Below are positions 43,633-52,719 of a stretch of 64,000 nucleotides of DNA, one piece after another. The DNA is taken from positions 1-64,000 of the forward strand of contig SVKD01000010.1 of NCBI GenBank assembly GCA_015068645.1, written 5' to 3'. This DNA is from Oscillospiraceae bacterium (lineage in GTDB: Bacteria; Bacillota; Clostridia; UMGS1840). Position 1 is the first letter of the stretch. Every line of letters begins with the position of its first letter. The notes beneath the pieces were generated by a model, which did no database searches, was not told the origin of the DNA, and was given only the letters and a program-made list of their open reading frames with translations. The position numbers were made by a program, and so were the translations under genes.

Positions 43633-43675
43633 TTATCTATTAAAATATGTTCTTGGTTAAAAGGAGTGATTCATC

Positions 43676-44248
43676 ATTCTTGCGTTAGAAGAAAAAATCT
43701 TAAAAGAGGGTACCGTGTTACCCGGAGATATCCTGAAAGTGGATTGCTTTTTAAATCACAGATTGGATGTTCCTTTTTTGATGGAAATGGGGACAGAAAT
43801 TGCCCGTTTGTATGAAAATGAGGGCGTTAATAAAATTGTTACCATCGAAACATCGGGGATTCCCATTGCATTTGCGGCGGCTCAGTTTTTGAATGTGCCG
43901 GTGATTTTTGCTAAAAAAGATAAATCCGGCAATATTTCCGACAGGGTTTATTCTGCCCGTGTGGAATCCTTCACCCGCAAAAATGTGTATGATGCCGTGG
44001 TAAGTAAAGAATATTTGGAAGCCGATGATAAGGTTCTTTTAATTGATGATTTTCTTGCCAAAGGAAATGCGCTTCACGGATTGATTCATATTGTGAATCA
44101 GGCCGGGGCATCCTTGGCAGGTTGTGTGGTTGCCATTGAAAAAGGGTTTCAGGGCGGCGGAGATGAGTTGAGAGCGCAGGGAATCCGCGTGGATTCTTTA
44201 GCAATTATTGAATCGATGACTGACGATTCGTTAACCTTCCGCAAATAA
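43676..44248 (+). CDS. xpt: Xanthine phosphoribosyltransferase, probably starting at ATT
   Basis: Xpt makes XMP from xanthine and PRPP. The core is clear: VLIIDDFLAKGNALHG holds the PRPP loop, and KVDCFLNHRLD is the Xpt-specific N-terminal motif. A GTG start at 43715 would remove 13 conserved residues and has no SD. Read from ATT 43676, the protein begins ILALEEKILKEGTVLPGDIL. It lines up residue for residue with Bacillus Xpt, recalled as MEALKRKIEEEGVVL, so the ATT falls on the initiator. AAGGAG is 9 bp upstream. ATC 43673 is the other candidate. This gives 190 aa. Confidence 0.85.
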   Translation: MLALEEKILKEGTVLPGDILKVDCFLNHRLDVPFLMEMGTEIARLYENEGVNKIVTIETSGIPIAFAAAQFLNVPVIFAKKDKSGNISDRVYSARVESFTRKNVYDAVVSKEYLEADDKVLLIDDFLAKGNALHGLIHIVNQAGASLAGCVVAIEKGFQGGGDELRAQGIRVDSLAIIESMTDDSLTFRK

Positions 44249-44279
44249 CATTGTAAGAAAAAAACAAAATAAATAAAAA

Positions 44280-44296
44280 TTGCCTCAAAGAGGCAA
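44280..44296 (+). other. Small hairpin directly before the bmp gene SD
   Basis: TTGCCTC/GAGGCAA with an AAA loop ends just before GGAGGG. There is no T tract. It may stabilise the mRNA or affect ribosome access. I see no promoter between xpt and the next gene, so they may be cotranscribed. Confidence 0.4.
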
Positions 44297-44310
44297 GGAG
44301 GGTATTTCAA

Positions 44311-45522
44311 ATGAAAAAAATCCTTTCACTTCTGCTCGTTGCAGTAATGCTCTTAGGCGTATTAACCGCTTGCGGCGGCGAAACCACCAAAGAAGATGCT
44401 GTTGCATCTGATCTGACAATCGGTTTCATCTTCCTGCACGACGAAAACTCCACCTACGACAAAAACTTTTTGGACGCTGCTGAAGCTGCAACCAAAGAAC
44501 TTGGTCTGAGCCCTGAAAACGTAATTATGAAGACCAACGTTCCTGAAGGTAACGAATGTTACGAAGCAGCAGCAGACTTAGCTGACCAGGGTTGCGATAT
44601 CGTATTTGCAAACAGCTTTGGTCACGAACCCTACATGTTGCAGGCTGCAAAAGAATTCCCCGATGTAGAGTTCTGCCATGCAACTGGTACTACTGCTCAT
44701 ACTGAAAATGTTGCAAACTTCCACAATGCATTTGCTTCCATCTATGAAGGCAGATACTTAGCAGGTATTGCAGCAGGTATGAAATTAAACGAAATGATCG
44801 AAAGCGGTAAAATCACTGCTGACCAGGCAAAAATGGGTTATGTTGGTGCATACACCTATGCTGAAGTTGTTTCCGGTTACACCTCTTTCTATTTAGGTGC
44901 AAAATCTGTTTGTCCTTCCGTTACTATGGAAGTTCAGTTCACCGGCAGCTGGTATGATGAAGCTTTAGAAAAAGAAGCAGCAACCAAACTGCTGTCCAAC
45001 AACTGTGTATTAATCAGCCAGCATGCTGACTCTATGGGCGCTCCCACTGCTTGTGAAAATGCAGGCGTTCCCAACGTTTCTTATAATGGAAGCACTCAGG
45101 AAGCTTGTCCTGAAACCTTCATCGTTTCTTCCAGAATCGACTGGGCTCCTTACTTCAAATATATCATTAACTGTGTTGGAAACGGTGAAACCATCGCTAC
45201 TGACTGGTGTGAAGGTTTCGAAGCAGGTTCTGTAAAACTGACTGATGTAAACGAAGCAGTTGCAGCAGAAGGCACCAAAGAAGCTTTAGAAGAAGCGAAA
45301 GCAAAATTAATCGCAGGCGAAATTAAAGTGTTTGATACCGCTACCTTCACCGTTGAAGGAAAAACCTTAGATTCCTATATGGCAGACGTTGATACCGATG
45401 CCGATTATGAAAAAGATACTGAAGCTATCGCAGACGGTTACTTCCATGAATCCGAATACCGCAGCGCACCTTACTTCGATATCAACATCGACGGAATTAC
45501 CTTGTTAAACAGCGCATTCTAA
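44311..45522 (+). CDS. BMP-family ABC transporter substrate-binding lipoprotein
   Basis: The signal and lipobox LGVLTAC (Cys at about 22) anchor the protein outside the membrane. The BMP domain (PF02608) follows with IGFIFLHDENSTYDKNFLDA at its start and GYVGAYTYAEV in the middle. BMP proteins of this class bind purine nucleosides for import. Length is 403 aa. It precedes the ATPase and two permeases of the same system and follows xpt, supporting a purine substrate. Confidence 0.92.
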   Translation: MKKILSLLLVAVMLLGVLTACGGETTKEDAVASDLTIGFIFLHDENSTYDKNFLDAAEAATKELGLSPENVIMKTNVPEGNECYEAAADLADQGCDIVFANSFGHEPYMLQAAKEFPDVEFCHATGTTAHTENVANFHNAFASIYEGRYLAGIAAGMKLNEMIESGKITADQAKMGYVGAYTYAEVVSGYTSFYLGAKSVCPSVTMEVQFTGSWYDEALEKEAATKLLSNNCVLISQHADSMGAPTACENAGVPNVSYNGSTQEACPETFIVSSRIDWAPYFKYIINCVGNGETIATDWCEGFEAGSVKLTDVNEAVAAEGTKEALEEAKAKLIAGEIKVFDTATFTVEGKTLDSYMADVDTDADYEKDTEAIADGYFHESEYRSAPYFDINIDGITLLNSAF

Positions 45523-45536
45523 TTAAGCCTGATTGT

Positions 45537-45563
45537 ATAGGGCGGGGATTTTCTCCGCCCTAT
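45537..45563 (+). terminator. Intra-operon hairpin after the bmp gene
   Basis: The stem TAGGGCGG with CCGCCCTA is followed by TCTTCGGTTTT. It probably gives partial termination, so the binding protein is made in excess over the membrane components. Confidence 0.6.
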
Positions 45564-45584
45564 CTTCGGTTTTAGCACGTATGC

Positions 45585-45624
45585 GCGGTTTCCCAAGCAA
45601 AAGGCTGTGTGTTTGGGAAACCGC
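45585..45624 (+). other. Second intra-operon hairpin before the ABC ATPase
   Basis: A perfect 12-bp stem, GCGGTTTCCCAA (45585-45596) and TTGGGAAACCGC (45613-45624), with a 16-nt loop and no T tract. It could protect the upstream mRNA from 3' exonucleases or act as a regulatory element. Confidence 0.55.
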
Positions 45625-45653
45625 ACAGAAAACTATAAAAATTGGAGATTGCT

Positions 45654-47213
45654 ATGGAACAAAATGTGGCATTGGAATTAAAAAATATTACGAAAACTTT
45701 TGGTAGTGTGGTTGCCAATAAAAACGTTTGTTTAAACGTGAGGAAGGGCGAAATTCTTTCTATCTTAGGAGAAAACGGAAGCGGTAAGACCACATTGATG
45801 AATATGGTGTCCGGAATTTATTATCCTGATAGCGGCAGTATTTTTGTGAATGGAGAAGAGGTGAGAATTGCTTCTCCTAAAGATGCATTCCGCTATAAAA
45901 TCGGGATGATTCACCAGCATTTTAAACTGGTGAATGTGTTTACTGCGGCAGAAAATATTATTTTGGGTTTGGAAGATGAAAAAGGATTTGATGTTGCCAA
46001 ATCGGTTGAAAGAATTAAAGAAATCACCGAACAGTATGGATTTGAGCTGGACCCTGATAAGAAAATTTATGAAATGTCTGTGTCTGAAAAACAGACTGTG
46101 GAAATTATCAAGGTGCTCTTTCGCGGAGCAGATATTCTGATTTTAGATGAGCCCACTGCAGTATTGACTCCTCAGGAAACCACTAAGCTGTTTTCTGTGC
46201 TTCGCAATATGCGTGAGGACGGAAAAGCGATTATCATCATTACCCATAAACTACACGAAGTGCTATCCCTATCCGATAATGTGGCGGTGCTTCGAAAAGG
46301 GGAATATATCGGCACTGTGAAAACTGCCCAAACCAATGAATCAGAACTTACTGAAATGATGGTTGGTAAAAAAATCTCCTTAAATATTGAACGAAGTGAA
46401 CCTAAAAATATGCAGGATCGTTTGGTAGTGAAAAATATTGATTGCGTGAACAGGGAAGGTATCAAACTTTTAGACAATGTTTCCTTCACAGCCCGTTCCG
46501 GTGAAATTTTAGGGATTGCCGGAATTGCAGGAAGCGGACAGAGAGAGCTTCTGGAGGCAATTGCAGGTCTTCAGCATTTAGAAGATGGCGAAATCCTGTA
46601 CCTGAATCCGAAAACCGATGTAGTGGAAAATTTGCGTGATAAAACGCCTCTGGAAATTCGTCAGATGGGGGTGAGGCTTGCGTTTGTTCCCGAAGATCGT
46701 CTTGGTATGGGCTTGGTTGGCAATATGGACATTGTGGATAACATGATGCTACGAAGCTATAAAAAAGGAAAAACCTTCTTCCTGCAGAGAAAGAAACCGA
46801 AAAGTTTAGCAGAAGAAATTATTGAACGTCTGGAAGTGGTAACTCCTTCCTCAAGCACTCCCGTAAGAAGATTATCCGGGGGTAATGTGCAAAAAATTCT
46901 GGTTGGGCGTGAAATTGCATCTTCTCCCACGGTGTTAATGGCAGCATATCCCGTAAGAGGCTTAGATATTAACTCTTCTTACACCATCTATAATCTGTTA
47001 AACGAACAGAAAGAAAAAGGCGTAGCGGTTATTTTTGTGGGAGAAGACCTAGATGTGTTACTGGAACTTTGCGACAGGATTTTAGTAATCGGCTCCGGCA
47101 AAATTACCGGCATTGTAGATGGAAGACAGGCAACTAAAGAAGAAATTGGTATTTTAATGACCAAGTCTGCCAAGGATGATTCCGACAAATTGAAAGGAGG
47201 TGCCAAACAATGA
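45654..47213 (+). CDS. Nucleoside ABC transporter ATP-binding protein (duplicated ABC domains)
   Basis: Two ABC domains in tandem, 519 aa, as in NupO/YufO. The first has Walker A GENGSGKT, a signature reduced to MSVSEKQTVEI and Walker B ILILDEPTAVL. The second has GIAGSGQRE in place of the standard Walker A and the signature LSGGNVQK. In this family one site is catalytically degenerate. ATG 45654 has GGAG upstream; an ATG four codons earlier is less well placed. The stop overlaps the next permease (ATGA). Confidence 0.93.
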   Translation: MEQNVALELKNITKTFGSVVANKNVCLNVRKGEILSILGENGSGKTTLMNMVSGIYYPDSGSIFVNGEEVRIASPKDAFRYKIGMIHQHFKLVNVFTAAENIILGLEDEKGFDVAKSVERIKEITEQYGFELDPDKKIYEMSVSEKQTVEIIKVLFRGADILILDEPTAVLTPQETTKLFSVLRNMREDGKAIIIITHKLHEVLSLSDNVAVLRKGEYIGTVKTAQTNESELTEMMVGKKISLNIERSEPKNMQDRLVVKNIDCVNREGIKLLDNVSFTARSGEILGIAGIAGSGQRELLEAIAGLQHLEDGEILYLNPKTDVVENLRDKTPLEIRQMGVRLAFVPEDRLGMGLVGNMDIVDNMMLRSYKKGKTFFLQRKKPKSLAEEIIERLEVVTPSSSTPVRRLSGGNVQKILVGREIASSPTVLMAAYPVRGLDINSSYTIYNLLNEQKEKGVAVIFVGEDLDVLLELCDRILVIGSGKITGIVDGRQATKEEIGILMTKSAKDDSDKLKGGAKQ

Positions 47214-48319
47214 AGCAATTAAAAAAGCAACCTGCAACCAAAGGCGGCGGTCTTCATCCGCATATTGTAAAGCGTGACGATATTGCCTGGTGGGAAGGCT
47301 GGATGATTCGTGCAATTGCGATTGTATTGGCACTGGTTGTGTGTAGTATTGTGACCATCTCCTTAACGAAATTGGATCCTCTCAAAATGTATCAAACGAT
47401 GATGAAAGGGGCCGTGGGAACTCCACGTCTTACCTGGAATCTGATTCAGAACACTGCAATGCTTCTTTGTGTGGCATTGGCTGTAACTCCTGCATTTAAA
47501 ATGAAATTCTGGAATATCGGTGCAGAAGGACAGGTTTTAATCGGAGGTTTGGCGTCAGCCTGCTGTATGATTTTTTTAGGAGAAAAATTGCCTACGGGTG
47601 CATTGATTGCGGTGACTTTCATTGCTTCGGTTGCAGCAGGTTCTCTTTGGGGATTGATTCCTGCATATTTTAAAACCCGAATCAATGCCAATGAAACCTT
47701 ATTCACCTTAATGATGAACTATATTGCCATTCAATTGGTGGCATACTTTACTTTGGAGATGTCTATGCCGAAAGGGTCCGGTACTCCCAGAGTATTGGAA
47801 TTCGGACAACTCCCCACGGTTTTAGGTCAGAAATATATGTTAAATATCATCATTGTGGCAGTGATTACCGTTTTGATGTATATTTATCTGAAGTATAGTA
47901 AGCAAGGATACGAAATATCAGTAGTGGGTGAAAGCGTGAACACTGCCAGATATATCGGCATCAATGTGAAGAAGGTAATGCTTCGCACCATGGCAATTTC
48001 AGGTGCTATTTGCGGGATTGCCGGATTTTTACTGGTAGCAGGCACAGACCATTCGTTGAAAGGTGACACCGCAGGCGGAAGAGGTTATACTGCAATTATG
48101 GTGTCCTGGCTTGCTAAATTCAATCCTATTTACATGGTTTTGACTTCTCTGCTTATCGTGTTTTTGGAAAAAGGTGCTTCCAAAATATCTGAAGTATATC
48201 GTTTGAATTCATCATTCTCCGATATTATCACGGGAATTATCATATTTTTTATTATCGGAGCAGAATTCTTCATTAACTATAAACTGAAATTCAAAGGCAA
48301 GGAGGAACAGGTATGGTAA
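47210..48319 (+). CDS. Nucleoside ABC transporter permease 1
   Basis: An integral membrane protein of 369 aa with about eight to ten helices of the BPD_transp_2 family (PF02653), the NupP/YufP type. The EAA-like region GESVNTARYIGINVKK is visible near 240. It overlaps the ATPase gene by 4 bp and the second permease by 7 bp, showing tight coupling. Confidence 0.92.
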   Translation: MKQLKKQPATKGGGLHPHIVKRDDIAWWEGWMIRAIAIVLALVVCSIVTISLTKLDPLKMYQTMMKGAVGTPRLTWNLIQNTAMLLCVALAVTPAFKMKFWNIGAEGQVLIGGLASACCMIFLGEKLPTGALIAVTFIASVAAGSLWGLIPAYFKTRINANETLFTLMMNYIAIQLVAYFTLEMSMPKGSGTPRVLEFGQLPTVLGQKYMLNIIIVAVITVLMYIYLKYSKQGYEISVVGESVNTARYIGINVKKVMLRTMAISGAICGIAGFLLVAGTDHSLKGDTAGGRGYTAIMVSWLAKFNPIYMVLTSLLIVFLEKGASKISEVYRLNSSFSDIITGIIIFFIIGAEFFINYKLKFKGKEEQVW

Positions 48320-49290
48320 CAACAATTATCCAACGTGCAATCATGCAGGGGACTCCTTTATTGCTTGGTTCTACCGGTGAAATTCTCACCGAAAAATCAG
48401 GAAACCTGAATCTGGGAATTCCCGGTATTATGTATGTGGGAGCTATCAGCGGTGTGGCAGGTTCTTTTCTCTATGAGCACAGCGGAGTGGTTATGAATCC
48501 GCTTTTGGCAGTTCTGATTCCGCTTTTTTGTTCCATTTTAGGTTCTCTTCTGATGGGGCTGATTTACTGTTTCTTAACCGTAACCCTTCGCGCAAACCAG
48601 AACGTAACAGGGTTAGCCCTTACCACCTTCGGCATTGGGATTGGGAATTTCTTCGGCGGTTCTCTCATAAAATTAGTGAACACCGATGTTCCCTCCATCT
48701 CTCTTTCCAGAACCAGTCAGATTTTTAAAACACAACTTCCTTTTGCCAATAGCTTAGGTTGGTTCGGGGACATCTTTTTATCTTATGGCTTTTTGGTATA
48801 CGTTGCAATTGCGATTGCGCTGTTCAGTTCATTCCTCTTAAATAAAACCAGAGTTGGTCTTCATTTAAGGGCAGTGGGAGAAAGTCCTGAAACTGCAGAT
48901 GCAGCAGGTATCAACGTAACCAAATATAAATACATTTTCACTTGTATCGGTAGTGCCATTGCAGGTCTTGGCGGCTTGTATTATGTGATGGATTATGCCA
49001 ATGGTGTTTGGTCCAACAACGGCTTTGGTGACCGTGGATGGTTGGCCATTGCTTTGGTTATTTTCTCTATGTGGCGACCGTCCTTAAGTATTTTAGGTTC
49101 CATTTTATTTGGATTTTTATATGTAATTCCCACTTACATTCCCAATATCAGTGTCAGCAGTAAACTGCTTTTTGATATGTTGCCCTATGTGGTAACTGTT
49201 ATTGTGCTGATTATCACCAGCATTCGTAACAGAAAAGAAAATCAACCTCCCGAAGCACTCGGCTTACCCTACTTCCGTGAGGAACGATAA
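48313..49290 (+). CDS. Nucleoside ABC transporter permease 2
   Basis: The second BPD_transp_2 permease, 325 aa, NupQ/YufQ type. It begins with TPLLLGSTGEILTEKSGNLNLGIPG, split here by family-typical helix boundaries, and has the coupling motif GESPETADAAGINVTKYK. SD AAGGAGG lies within the end of permease 1. It completes the binding protein, ATPase and two permease set. Confidence 0.92.
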   Translation: MVTTIIQRAIMQGTPLLLGSTGEILTEKSGNLNLGIPGIMYVGAISGVAGSFLYEHSGVVMNPLLAVLIPLFCSILGSLLMGLIYCFLTVTLRANQNVTGLALTTFGIGIGNFFGGSLIKLVNTDVPSISLSRTSQIFKTQLPFANSLGWFGDIFLSYGFLVYVAIAIALFSSFLLNKTRVGLHLRAVGESPETADAAGINVTKYKYIFTCIGSAIAGLGGLYYVMDYANGVWSNNGFGDRGWLAIALVIFSMWRPSLSILGSILFGFLYVIPTYIPNISVSSKLLFDMLPYVVTVIVLIITSIRNRKENQPPEALGLPYFREER

Positions 49291-49333
49291 TTTATATATC
49301 CCAATAGACAACAGGTATTAAAGGAGAAAAATT

Positions 49334-50101
49334 ATGGCATTTTTTGAAGCAAATTTTTATAGCGAATCTTTAGGATTTCAGACTACCGCTTATGTGATTA
49401 AGCCTCAGAGAAGCACCGAAGGACAAATCGGTGTGGACGGTAAAGTGGAGAACGGTGAATACAAATGTTTATATTTACTGCATGGATTAAGTGACGACCA
49501 TACCATCTGGATGCGTCGTACCTCCATTGAACGCTATGCAGAGGAATATGGTATCTGTGTGGTAATGCCCTTTGGTGGAAAAGGATTTTACACCGATATG
49601 AAATATGGGGAGAAGTACTATACCTATATTACCGAAGAATTACCTCGCTTAATGGAAGAATTTTTCGGAATTCCTCGCAAGAAGGAACTGAATTTTATCG
49701 CAGGTCTTTCTATGGGCGGTTATGGCGCCTTAAAAATCGGACTCAGAAATCCTGACCGTTATACCGCTTGCGCAGGCCTTTCCGCAGTAACAGATATTTA
49801 TCTGTGGGCAAGAACCTGCCCTGATTTTATGCCTGCAATTTTTGGGGATGATTTAAATGTTCCTGCAACAGAAGATTTATTTTTCCTTGCAGAAGAGCTG
49901 GATAAAAAAGAGGAAAAAATCCGTGTGTATATGGGAGTTGGGACAGAAGACTTTGTATATGAGGAAAATGTAAAACTCCGTGATAAATTCAATACCCTTC
50001 ATTTCGATTATACCTACCGTGAATCCGCAGGAACTCATTGTTGGACATTCTGGGATGAATATATCCAGTATGTGTTAGCATGGATGTTTGGCGACAAGTA
50101 A
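49334..50101 (+). CDS. Alpha/beta hydrolase, esterase D/tributyrin esterase type
   Basis: A 255-residue esterase with nucleophile elbow GLSMGGYGA (Ser near 126), the early LLHGLSDDHTIWMRR segment, a late acidic residue, and the histidine in AGTHCWTFWDE near the C-terminus. The family (PF00756) removes acetyl or formyl esters. There is no signal peptide, so it acts inside the cell. It is the first of three genes that may handle acetylated sugars. Confidence 0.88.
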   Translation: MAFFEANFYSESLGFQTTAYVIKPQRSTEGQIGVDGKVENGEYKCLYLLHGLSDDHTIWMRRTSIERYAEEYGICVVMPFGGKGFYTDMKYGEKYYTYITEELPRLMEEFFGIPRKKELNFIAGLSMGGYGALKIGLRNPDRYTACAGLSAVTDIYLWARTCPDFMPAIFGDDLNVPATEDLFFLAEELDKKEEKIRVYMGVGTEDFVYEENVKLRDKFNTLHFDYTYRESAGTHCWTFWDEYIQYVLAWMFGDK

Positions 50102-50125
50102 TCTTGTAGCTAAAAACGAGATGTT

Positions 50126-51034
50126 ATGAAAATAGCAACAACCATCCAAGGGATGGAAGCTTATGCAGATACGCCGGCTCAGGTGGTTTCTCTGTTTGTC
50201 GATACCCCTTTTCGGTATTTGGATTATGATTTTGGCAGTGTGTTGAAAGTTTCCGAACATTGGTTTATGGGTGACGGATGGCGGGATGAAATCCAAAAGA
50301 CCAAAGCCAATGCAGACCGTTTGGGGATTCACTTTGTGCAGGCACACGCTCCCAGCTTCATTTTGCAGGGTGAACGGGCAGAATATGGAATTTCTGCCGC
50401 AATTCGTGCCATTGAGGCGTGCAAAATCCTGGGAATTTCCAAGATGGTGGTTCATTCCGGCTTTTTTCCCGAAATAAAATATCCCCACGGAGCAGAGGAG
50501 TATTTTAGAACAAATGCTCCCTATTTTCAGGCGTTGATTCCTGCAATGGAAGCAAATCACGTGCATATTTTATTTGAAAATACCACCATCAAACATTGCA
50601 GAGAAGGGTGCTATTTTCCCATTTATGCCAAAGATTTAAACGCAATGGTGGCTTATATGAACCATCCGTTGTTTGGTGCTGCCTGGGATGTGGGACATGC
50701 CAATATTGATAAGATTGACCATCAGAAAGAAATTTTGGAATTGGGCAGTAATTTGGGTGCAATTCACGTTCACGATAACCGTGGATATCTGGATGAACAT
50801 CTGATGCCTATGATGGGGAATTGTGATTACGATTCTTTGATGAGAGGATTGATTCAGTCCGGATTCAATGGTTATTTTACCTTAGAGGTGAAACATTTAT
50901 TTGATTACCACCGAACGATGCAATCCGACGGGCCTTTAGCAAAAGGAAGCGTAGCAATCAGAAAGGAAGCACTTTCGCTGATGTATCATATTTGCAAACA
51001 CATTCTTTCAACGTACGGTGTGTATGAAGAGTAG
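50126..51034 (+). CDS. TIM-barrel sugar phosphate isomerase/epimerase
   Basis: The xylose isomerase-like TIM barrel (PF01261), 302 aa. Metal-ligand candidates are the Glu in ILFENTT near 150, the Asp/His in AAWDVGHANI near 190 and the His residues in IHVHDNRGYLDEH near 215. It probably isomerises or epimerises a sugar; the substrate is unknown. The SD before the ATG is weak (AAACGAGATGTT). Confidence 0.82.
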   Translation: MKIATTIQGMEAYADTPAQVVSLFVDTPFRYLDYDFGSVLKVSEHWFMGDGWRDEIQKTKANADRLGIHFVQAHAPSFILQGERAEYGISAAIRAIEACKILGISKMVVHSGFFPEIKYPHGAEEYFRTNAPYFQALIPAMEANHVHILFENTTIKHCREGCYFPIYAKDLNAMVAYMNHPLFGAAWDVGHANIDKIDHQKEILELGSNLGAIHVHDNRGYLDEHLMPMMGNCDYDSLMRGLIQSGFNGYFTLEVKHLFDYHRTMQSDGPLAKGSVAIRKEALSLMYHICKHILSTYGVYEE

Positions 51035-51073
51035 CAACAATTTGATTTGACTAAGAAAGGAAGGAAAGTTCCT

Positions 51074-51874
51074 ATGAAATTTGAAAAAATAATGTTAGAT
51101 GACGAAGCTGAACTGTGGACATACATTGCTGACCAAAACCCTTGGTACAAGAGAAAAGCAATGTTGGTGATTCCCGGTGGCGGTTATGAGTTTGTGGATA
51201 ATTTTGTGGAAGGTGACCCTGTGGCACAGGCATTTTTGCCATATGGATTCAATGCCTTTGTGCTTCGTTATTCCGTGAATAAAATGCAAAATAAGTTCCC
51301 CGATCAGCTGATTCAGGCAACCAAAGCAATGAAATATATCCGTGACCATGCCGAAGAATACGGTATGGATCCCGAAGAGGTGTATGCCGTTGGATTTTCT
51401 GCAGGCGGACATTTATGTGGTTCTTTAGCAACCATGTGGATGCTTCCCGAGTTGCAGGAAGCGGTACCGATGCCCTATGGTTACAATAAACCTAAGGGTG
51501 TGGTGTTGGTTTATCCTGTGGTGACAGGAAACCCTGAATTTTCTCATCAGGACAGTTTCCGTAATCTGCTTTGTAACCCCAATCCCACCGCGGAAGAGTT
51601 GGCATCTGTCAGCTTAGAAAATCTGGTAGATGAAAACACAGTTCCTGCCTATATTGTGCATGGTGGTGCCGACGAAGTTGTGCCGGTGGAGAATTCTCTG
51701 ATTTTGGCAACGGCATACAGTAAGGCAAAAATTCCCTTTGAACTGCATATTTATCCCGGCAGACATCATGGTTTTGGTTTGGGAAATGAAGTGACCGCCC
51801 AGATGGAATGCCATATCGGTGAAAATATCAGCCAATGGGTAAAACAAGCAGTTCTTTGGATGAAATCTCTGTAA
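51074..51874 (+). CDS. Alpha/beta hydrolase, BD-FAE/acetyl-xylan-esterase-like
   Basis: A 266-residue hydrolase with the oxyanion motif VIPGGGYEF near 36, the nucleophile elbow VGFSAGGHLCGSLA near 108 and the late Asp/His of VHGGADEVVPV and GRHHGFGLG. The BD-FAE family removes acetyl or feruloyl groups from plant polysaccharides; it is intracellular here. ATG 51074 is preceded by AAGGAAGGAAAG; a longer frame from 51047 starts upstream of that SD. Confidence 0.86.
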   Translation: MKFEKIMLDDEAELWTYIADQNPWYKRKAMLVIPGGGYEFVDNFVEGDPVAQAFLPYGFNAFVLRYSVNKMQNKFPDQLIQATKAMKYIRDHAEEYGMDPEEVYAVGFSAGGHLCGSLATMWMLPELQEAVPMPYGYNKPKGVVLVYPVVTGNPEFSHQDSFRNLLCNPNPTAEELASVSLENLVDENTVPAYIVHGGADEVVPVENSLILATAYSKAKIPFELHIYPGRHHGFGLGNEVTAQMECHIGENISQWVKQAVLWMKSL

Positions 51875-51914
51875 CGAAGAACCCGACTCGAACGACATCA
51901 TAAAGGAGAAGCCA

Positions 51915-52703
51915 ATGAAGATTTTAGTATGTATCAAGCAGGTACCCGGTTCTTCCAATGTGGAAGTGGACCCGGTTACCGGTGTGTTAAAACGAGACGG
52001 AATCCAGAGCAAAATGAATCCCTATGACTTATATGCCATTGAAACAGCGCTGTCTTTAACCGAACAGTATGGAGGTAGTGTGGAAGTGATCACCATGGGA
52101 CCTCCTCAGGCAAAGAGTATTATCACAGAAGCCATTTGTATGGGAGCAAAAAAAGGTTCTGTGTTGTCCGATAGAAAATTTGCAGGTGCAGATGTTTTGG
52201 CAACTGCCTACACCATTTCTCAGGGAATTCAAAAAGCAGGGGAGTTTGATGTAATCCTTTGCGGAAAACAGACCACCGATGGTGACACTGCTCAGGTTGG
52301 TGCGGAAGTTTCTGAATTTTTGGGTATTCCCAATGTGGCAAATGTGTTGTCTGTTACCAATGTGACAGATGATTCTATCACCGTTACCGCATCTTTGGAC
52401 GATAAGGTTGCAACAATGAATATCAAAATGCCTTGTCTGTTGTCTGTGGACGGAGACATCAATTCTCCCAGACTTCCTTCTTATAAAGTGCTACAGAGTG
52501 TGACCGATGATTTGATTACTATCTATTCCTTCTCTGATTTTGCAGACCAAAATCCTGACCATTACGGTCTGATGGGTTCTGCCACTCAGGTAGAACGGAT
52601 TTTCCCGCCGGAAAAGAATGCGGAAAAACGCAGTATTTCGGGAAATTCCGAGGAACAGAGCGAAGGCTTGTATCAGTTAATTCGGGAACGGAAACTGGTG
52701 TAA
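51915..52703 (+). CDS. etfB: Electron transfer flavoprotein beta subunit (LctB-like)
   Basis: EtfB, 262 aa, begins MKILVCIKQVPGSSNVEVDP and has the family's AIETALSLTEQYGG and GKQTTDGDTAQVG motifs that bind nucleotide. Together with EtfA and the FAD dehydrogenase downstream it matches the LctBCD complex, known in Acetobacterium to drive lactate oxidation with NAD by confurcating electrons from ferredoxin. AAGGAG SD is clear. The complex's substrate here is inferred from gene order. Confidence 0.92.
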   Translation: MKILVCIKQVPGSSNVEVDPVTGVLKRDGIQSKMNPYDLYAIETALSLTEQYGGSVEVITMGPPQAKSIITEAICMGAKKGSVLSDRKFAGADVLATAYTISQGIQKAGEFDVILCGKQTTDGDTAQVGAEVSEFLGIPNVANVLSVTNVTDDSITVTASLDDKVATMNIKMPCLLSVDGDINSPRLPSYKVLQSVTDDLITIYSFSDFADQNPDHYGLMGSATQVERIFPPEKNAEKRSISGNSEEQSEGLYQLIRERKLV

Positions 52704-52719
52704 AAGGGGAGGAAATATT

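Noticed and set aside
43632-43676. Possible guanine riboswitch before xpt
   Set aside because: Only about 35 nt lie between the likely RNA start and the start codon, and no aptamer-like paired elements are present.
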